In this document: positions 59,448 to 64,000 of the stretch, piece by piece
How the letters are laid out: each line of letters opens with the position of its first letter
Numbering within the stretch: position 1 is the stretch's first letter
From: Terripilifer sp031921685
GTDB lineage: Bacteria > Pseudomonadota > Alphaproteobacteria > Rhizobiales > Beijerinckiaceae
DNA: 64,000 nucleotides
Direction: 5' to 3'
Assembly (NCBI RefSeq): GCF_031921685.1
Contig: NZ_JAPDHU010000003.1
Span: forward strand, 1 to 64,000
Position numbers and translations under genes: made by a program
The notes under the pieces: generated by a model
Seen by the model: the letters and a program-made list of their open reading frames with translations, nothing else
The model's database searches: none
Told to the model about the DNA's origin: nothing

Positions 59448-62400
59448 CTATTCGGCGGCGAGGCGAATATTGCGGCCTTCCTGTCCGGATGCAACCGGGG
59501 GCGGCGCCGCTTCCGGCTCATCCGTCGGCCCAACGACCCCCGAGAACAGGCGGCCGACCAGCTTCGACAGATCGTCCATCAGAATGAACATCGCCGGCAC
59601 GAAAATCAGCGACAACAAGGTCGAAACGATCAAGCCGCCGATCACGCCGATCGCCATCGGCGAGCGGAATTCGCCACCATCACCGAAGCCCAGCGCCGAG
59701 GGCACCATGCCGGCCACCATGGCGATGGTTGTCATGATGATCGGCCGCGCCCGTTTGCGGCCCGCATCGACAATGGCCTCCAGCCGGTCGACGCCCGCCG
59801 CCATCTGCTCGATGGCGAAATCGACCAGCATGATGGCGTTCTTGGTGACGATGCCCATCAGCATCAGCATGCCGATCACCACCGGCATGGAGACTGCGTG
59901 ATTGGTGATGATCAACGCGAGAATGACACCACCTACCGACAGCGGCAGTGAGAACAGAATGGTGATCGGCTGCAGCACGCTGGCGAACAGCAGGATCAAC
60001 ACCGCCAGCACCATCAAAATGCCGGCGCCCATTGCCTTGGCGAAGCCCTCGAACACTTCGATCATGATCTCGGCGTCGCCGGATTCCTTCAGCGTCACAC
60101 CCGCCGGCAGATTCTTCGCCGCCGGCAAGGCCATGATCGCCTCGACCGCCTCGCCGAGCGCATCGGTGCCGACGAGATCGGCCTCGACCGAGATGCGCCG
60201 GACGCGGTCATATCGGTTGATGCTCGCCGGCCCCTGGCCCAGGCGAATGTCAGCCACCGCCGACAGCGGCACCGAAGCGCCACGGTTGGTGGCAACGCGC
60301 AGGTTCGACAGAATGTCCATCGCCGCGCGCGTATCGCGTTTCAACTGCACGCGGATCGGCAACAGCCGGTCGCCGGCATTGTATTTCGCCAGATTGATAT
60401 CGAGATCGCCGATGGTGGCGACGCGAATGGCATCGGCCAAAGCCTCGGTGGAAATGCCGAGGTCGGCGGCGCGATCGCTGCGCGGCACGATCAGAATTTC
60501 CGGCCGATTGAGCGCTGCACTCGACGAGACGTTGGCGATCAGCGGAATGCGCTTCATCTGGCTGGCAAGCTCGGCGCCGACACGCTCGACAGCCGCATTG
60601 TCCGTACCTGAGACCACCAACGACACCGCGCGCTGGCCATTGTCGTTCAGGAACCAACTGCGAATGTCAGGGATGCGCGCGACATCGGCGCCGATCTCGG
60701 TTTGCAGTTGTTTCTGCGTCTTCTCGCGATGGCTCTTATGGGTGAGATGGACCGTGAGCTGCGCGTTGCGCACTTCCGGCGCACCAAGGCCGATCTTGCC
60801 GCCATCGACGAACACGCCTGTGACTTCCGGCCGCTCGCGCAAGCTTTTGGCGATCGTATCGGTGACGCGCATCGTATCGTCGATTTTGGCACCCGGCGGC
60901 AGCTCCACCGACAGCAGCAACCGCGCCACGTCTTCGGCCGGCAGGAAGCCCGATGGCAGCAATTTCGTCGCCATGATCGAGCCGGCGAAAATCGCGAGAC
61001 CCGCGACGATAGTAATGAAGCGATGCCGCACGGAGACACGCACCAGCGCCGTATAGGCGCGCATCAGCCAGCCTTCCCTGGCCTCGCGGTGGGGATGCGG
61101 ACGCAGGAAATAGGCGGCCAGCATAGGCGTGACGAGCCGCGCCACCAGAAGCGAAAACAGCACGGCGACAGCCACCGTCAGGCCGAACTGTTTGAAATAT
61201 TGTCCGGCGATACCACCCATGAAGCTCACCGGCGCGAACACCGCAACGATGGTGAAGGTGATGGCGATCACCGCGAGGCCGATTTCATCGGCCGCTTCCA
61301 GCGCCGCGCGATAGGGCGATTTGCCCATGCGCATGTGACGCACGATGTTTTCGATCTCGACGATAGCGTCGTCGACCAGAATGCCCGTTGCGAGAGTCAA
61401 GGCGAGCAGACTGACCAGGTTGAGCGAAAACCCCATCGCATCGAGCGCGAAGAAAGTCGGAATGACGGACAAAGGCAAGGCAATGGCCGTGATGATCGTC
61501 GCGCGCAAATCACGCAGAAAGATCAATACGACGAGGACGGAGAGCGCGGCGCCTTCCAGCAACGTCTGCATCGCCGATTTGTAATTGCCTACCGTGTAAT
61601 CGACATAACTGTCGATCAAGTCCATCGACACCTGAGGATATTTCGCCCGCAACGCCTCGATATGCTTGGCGACGTCGGCCGCCACCACCACGTCGCTCGC
61701 GCCCTTCGCCCGGTTGACGCCAAAGGCGACCACGGAACGACCATCGAGCCGGGCGAAACGACGCGGCTCGGCGGCCGTATCGCTCGCCGTGCCGAGATCG
61801 GCGAGTTTCACCTTGCGTCCGCCTGACAACACGATGGTCGTCTGAGCCAGGTCTTCCACCTTGCGTGCGCCAGCAAGCGTGCGGATTGCCTGTTCCTGAC
61901 CGGCCAATTCACCGCGACCGCCACCGATATCGACATTCATCGCCCGCAACTGCTGGCTCACCTCTCCGGCGGTGACGCCGAGTGACAGCAGCCGATCAGG
62001 GTCGAGTTCGATCAAAATCTCACGATCGACGCCGCCGATGCGCGAGACACCACCGACGCCGCGCACGCTCTGCAAATCGCGCGCCGCCACGTCATCGACG
62101 AACCAGGACAATTGCTCGATCGACATGCCGGGCGAAGCCACCGCATAGGTCACGATCGGCAGGCCCGTGATGTCGACGCGCTGGGTGATCGGCTCAAGGA
62201 TGTTGCGTGGCAGATCGGCACGCACCCGCGCCACCGCGTCCTTGACGTCATTCAAGGCACGATCGGTGTTGATCTCGATGCGGAATTCGATGGTGGTCGT
62301 CGACAGCCCGTCGGAAATCGACGAAACGATATGTTTGATACCGACGACACCGGCAACCGCATCTTCGATCTTCTTGGTGATCTGCGTTTCGATTTCCGAA

Positions 62401-62570
62401 GGTGCTGCCCCCGGTTGATTGATCGTCACCGAGATGATGGGAATATCGACATTGGGGAAACGCGTTACCGGCAATTGCGAGAACGAGAACAGGCCCAGGA
62501 TCGTCAAGACAGCGAACAGGACGAGCGCGGGGATCGGCCGGCGGATCGACCAGGCGGAAATGTTCATCAC
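59448..62570 (-). CDS. RND-family efflux pump, inner-membrane transporter
   Basis: The 1040-residue AcrB/MexB-class protein has the N-terminal ISAWSIRRPIPALVLFAVL, two periplasmic porter repeats, the paired Asp in ATGILVDDAIVEIEN and the relay Lys in GIVTKNAIMLVDFAIEQ. It uses the proton gradient to expel drugs or lipophilic compounds with an adaptor and outer-membrane channel; no outer-membrane factor is in the window. Its start overlaps the adaptor stop (ATGA). Confidence 0.94.
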   Translation of the reverse strand: MMNISAWSIRRPIPALVLFAVLTILGLFSFSQLPVTRFPNVDIPIISVTINQPGAAPSEIETQITKKIEDAVAGVVGIKHIVSSISDGLSTTTIEFRIEINTDRALNDVKDAVARVRADLPRNILEPITQRVDITGLPIVTYAVASPGMSIEQLSWFVDDVAARDLQSVRGVGGVSRIGGVDREILIELDPDRLLSLGVTAGEVSQQLRAMNVDIGGGRGELAGQEQAIRTLAGARKVEDLAQTTIVLSGGRKVKLADLGTASDTAAEPRRFARLDGRSVVAFGVNRAKGASDVVVAADVAKHIEALRAKYPQVSMDLIDSYVDYTVGNYKSAMQTLLEGAALSVLVVLIFLRDLRATIITAIALPLSVIPTFFALDAMGFSLNLVSLLALTLATGILVDDAIVEIENIVRHMRMGKSPYRAALEAADEIGLAVIAITFTIVAVFAPVSFMGGIAGQYFKQFGLTVAVAVLFSLLVARLVTPMLAAYFLRPHPHREAREGWLMRAYTALVRVSVRHRFITIVAGLAIFAGSIMATKLLPSGFLPAEDVARLLLSVELPPGAKIDDTMRVTDTIAKSLRERPEVTGVFVDGGKIGLGAPEVRNAQLTVHLTHKSHREKTQKQLQTEIGADVARIPDIRSWFLNDNGQRAVSLVVSGTDNAAVERVGAELASQMKRIPLIANVSSSAALNRPEILIVPRSDRAADLGISTEALADAIRVATIGDLDINLAKYNAGDRLLPIRVQLKRDTRAAMDILSNLRVATNRGASVPLSAVADIRLGQGPASINRYDRVRRISVEADLVGTDALGEAVEAIMALPAAKNLPAGVTLKESGDAEIMIEVFEGFAKAMGAGILMVLAVLILLFASVLQPITILFSLPLSVGGVILALIITNHAVSMPVVIGMLMLMGIVTKNAIMLVDFAIEQMAAGVDRLEAIVDAGRKRARPIIMTTIAMVAGMVPSALGFGDGGEFRSPMAIGVIGGLIVSTLLSLIFVPAMFILMDDLSKLVGRLFSGVVGPTDEPEAAPPPVASGQEGRNIRLAAE

Positions 62571-63781
62571 AGGGCTCCGGTCTGTTCCCGCATCGGCGCA
62601 ACGCGATCGCCAGGGCGAAGGAAAGAGCCGGCGCGCGCCACCACTTCCTCGCCTTCGGTCAGACCCGACAGCACTTCAGCGCGGCCACCATCGACGAGCC
62701 CGAGCTGCACTGGCTTGGCCTGCACGGCGCCATCGACGGCGACGAGCACCTGCGCCACGCCATTGTCATAGGAAAGCGCGCTGATTGGCACCGTCAAAGC
62801 GCGCGCCTGGCGGATTTCGATCACGCCCCGCGCGAAGGAGCCGGTCGCCGCACCTTCCGGAGAGGCCAAAGTCAGGCGCACACGGCCAAGGCGGGTGTTG
62901 CGATCGACCTCGCTGGCAGCAAGGCGCACCTGCGCGTCGACCCTTCTGCCATTGGCCAAGGTCACCAGTGCTTTCTGGCCTGTCTTAACGACGCCGATGC
63001 GTGCTTCCGGTACTTCGGCTTCCAGTTCGATGGTGCCGTTCTCGACGATCCGAAACAGCGGGTCCCCCGCGGCTGAAGCCACGGCACCGAGCTTTGCCGA
63101 GCGGCGCGCGACGATGCCAGCAGCCGGCGAGCGCACCTCGGTCCGCGCGATGCGCACCAGCAATTCGCGACGCTGCGCTTCCAGGCTGGCCTTGTCGGCC
63201 TGGGCAAGATCGAGCGCGTCGCGAGCACCGCGCAGTTGCGCCTGTGCCGTCAGCGCTGCGGCATTCTTCTGATCGACCGCGGACTGGGTTGACGCCCCGC
63301 GCGTCAACAAGGAACGGGCGCGTTCAATATCCACTTTGGTCCAGGCCGCATTGGCCTCGGCCTGAGAGATTTGGCTGCTCGTTTGGGCGATAGCCGCATC
63401 GGCGCGCTTCAACGCCGCGTCCGACTGGGCCAGTTGCGCATCGAGCGCATCGCGCTGCAGGCGCACGAGCACGGCGCCCTTCTCGATCTTGTCGCCCTCT
63501 TCGGCCAGCAGTTCGACAATGCGCAGACCTTCAATCTCTGGTCCGATCAGCACTTCATTGCGGGCCACCAAAGTGCCCGTGGCCAACACGGTTTCGACAA
63601 TGTCATGGGCGCGCGCTGCGACCACGCTGACAGGTTGCGGCGTCGGCTGATGCGAGAGGTTGGCGGCAGCCTTGTCTTTCGCCTCCGGCCGAGCCGCCTG
63701 CGCGCTGCCAAACCTCCAGGCCGCACCGGCACCGGCCAAGCCCAGCACGACCAGCGCCGGAATAACGATACTGCGTCTCAT
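62567..63781 (-). CDS. RND efflux periplasmic adaptor
   Basis: This 404-residue membrane-fusion protein has a signal anchor (IVIPALVVLGLAGAGAAW), a biotinyl-lipoyl half (LIGPEIEGLRIVELLAEEGDKIEKG), a long Ala/Gln-rich coiled coil (about 110-210), and a beta-barrel with RVRLTLASPEG. The coiled coil would reach the outer-membrane channel. It overlaps the regulator upstream and the pump downstream by ATGA, forming one operon. Confidence 0.92.
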   Translation of the reverse strand: MRRSIVIPALVVLGLAGAGAAWRFGSAQAARPEAKDKAAANLSHQPTPQPVSVVAARAHDIVETVLATGTLVARNEVLIGPEIEGLRIVELLAEEGDKIEKGAVLVRLQRDALDAQLAQSDAALKRADAAIAQTSSQISQAEANAAWTKVDIERARSLLTRGASTQSAVDQKNAAALTAQAQLRGARDALDLAQADKASLEAQRRELLVRIARTEVRSPAAGIVARRSAKLGAVASAAGDPLFRIVENGTIELEAEVPEARIGVVKTGQKALVTLANGRRVDAQVRLAASEVDRNTRLGRVRLTLASPEGAATGSFARGVIEIRQARALTVPISALSYDNGVAQVLVAVDGAVQAKPVQLGLVDGGRAEVLSGLTEGEEVVARAGSFLRPGDRVAPMREQTGAL

Positions 63782-64000
63782 GACGTCGTTTCCTTGTGAG
63801 GCAGAGAGACGGAAGATGGTTGAGCGACCGGGCGCAGCATTTGCGCGATCAACGGCAGGATCGAACGCGCCACCGTCGCCACCTCAAACCCCGGCCGACA
63901 ACCCAGGCTCCAAAACAGGCCGTCGGCAATCACGTCCATGACATCGACGATTTCACTGACAGGCCGATCCGGATTGATGGTCCCGTCGGCCTTGGCCCGT
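63778..64000 (-). CDS. TetR-family regulator, C-terminal part
   Basis: The minus-strand frame is open from the window edge and ends at TGA 63778-63780, sharing ATGA with the adaptor start. About 73 residues are visible (AKADGTINPDRPVSEIVDVMD, then ADGLFWSLGCRPGFEV and a Pro/Ser tail), matching the ligand domain of TetR repressors that are first in such efflux operons. The DNA-binding part lies outside the window. Confidence 0.75.
   Translation of the reverse strand, partial: RAKADGTINPDRPVSEIVDVMDVIADGLFWSLGCRPGFEVATVARSILPLIAQMLRPVAQPSSVSLPHKETTS

Noticed and set aside
60702..61826. 374-aa plus-strand ORF in the RND pump gene
   Set aside because: Antisense shadow with His/Arg/Gln-rich composition and no domain.

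Overview
The window looks like chromosomal DNA of an alphaproteobacterium, most likely of the Hyphomicrobiales (Rhizobiales). The evidence is the high GC content with alphaproteobacterial codon use, the cluster of an alanine-racemase-fold ornithine decarboxylase, a GNAT and a homospermidine synthase, many solute-binding-protein transporters (Liv, NMT1/SsuA and three Bug/TctC receptors), and a leucine-rich leader peptide before leuA. I see no prophage, insertion sequence, CRISPR array or conjugation gene. The novelty is mainly in small catabolic or transport islands and their regulatory DNA. All names come from reading the sequence; no database was searched.

Layout. 1-3.3 kb: end of a hydantoinase A gene, a class V aminotransferase divergent from an Lrp/AsnC regulator, and a frameshifted ABC permease. 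3.3-9.8 kb: a branched-chain-type (Liv) ABC transporter with its binding protein beside an MhpA-type aromatic hydroxylase, a likely uptake and ring-hydroxylation unit. 9.8-12 kb: tRNA-Lys(CTT) and leuA with an attenuator-like leader. 12-20.4 kb: an EamA permease, then an amidase divergent from a seven-gene run (DUF2848 protein, FCD-GntR regulator, cupin, alpha/beta hydrolase, Bug receptor, flavin monooxygenase, signal-less binding-protein homologue) ending in a clear terminator; probably one catabolic pathway of unknown substrate. 20.4-28 kb: MFS permease, cyclopropane fatty acid synthase, L,D-transpeptidase, a Pro/Ala-rich secreted protein, threonine aldolase and a diguanylate cyclase.

28-42 kb is mostly core metabolism: gltB-gltD, a SufR-like regulator coupled to a GyrI-like protein and facing an MFS exporter gene, a streptococcal-type TrpRS, and the polyamine cluster odc-GNAT-hss behind a long structured leader. 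42.8-50 kb: an OpgG/D glucan protein, an SsuA/B/C-like ABC transporter preceded by a structured RNA element, a Bug receptor, a 2-hydroxyacid dehydrogenase and a two-domain AprI/Inh-like protein. 50-54 kb is the most coherent candidate new system: an XRE-cupin regulator, a cupin, a ferredoxin, a DJ-1/PfpI protein and an MHS-family permease, linked by a shared 15-bp operator at their promoters. 54-57.3 kb: PrpF/GalD-like tautomerase, Bug receptor and LysR regulator. 57.4-64 kb: PadR regulator with three operator copies, a methyltransferase and a GNAT, downstream of an RND efflux operon (TetR-adaptor-pump).

The genes form self-contained modules, each usually with a regulator, an importer or exporter and one to three enzymes. 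Start sites were moved from the longest reading frame wherever a Shine-Dalgarno sequence or family length argued for a later start; this is stated in each entry.
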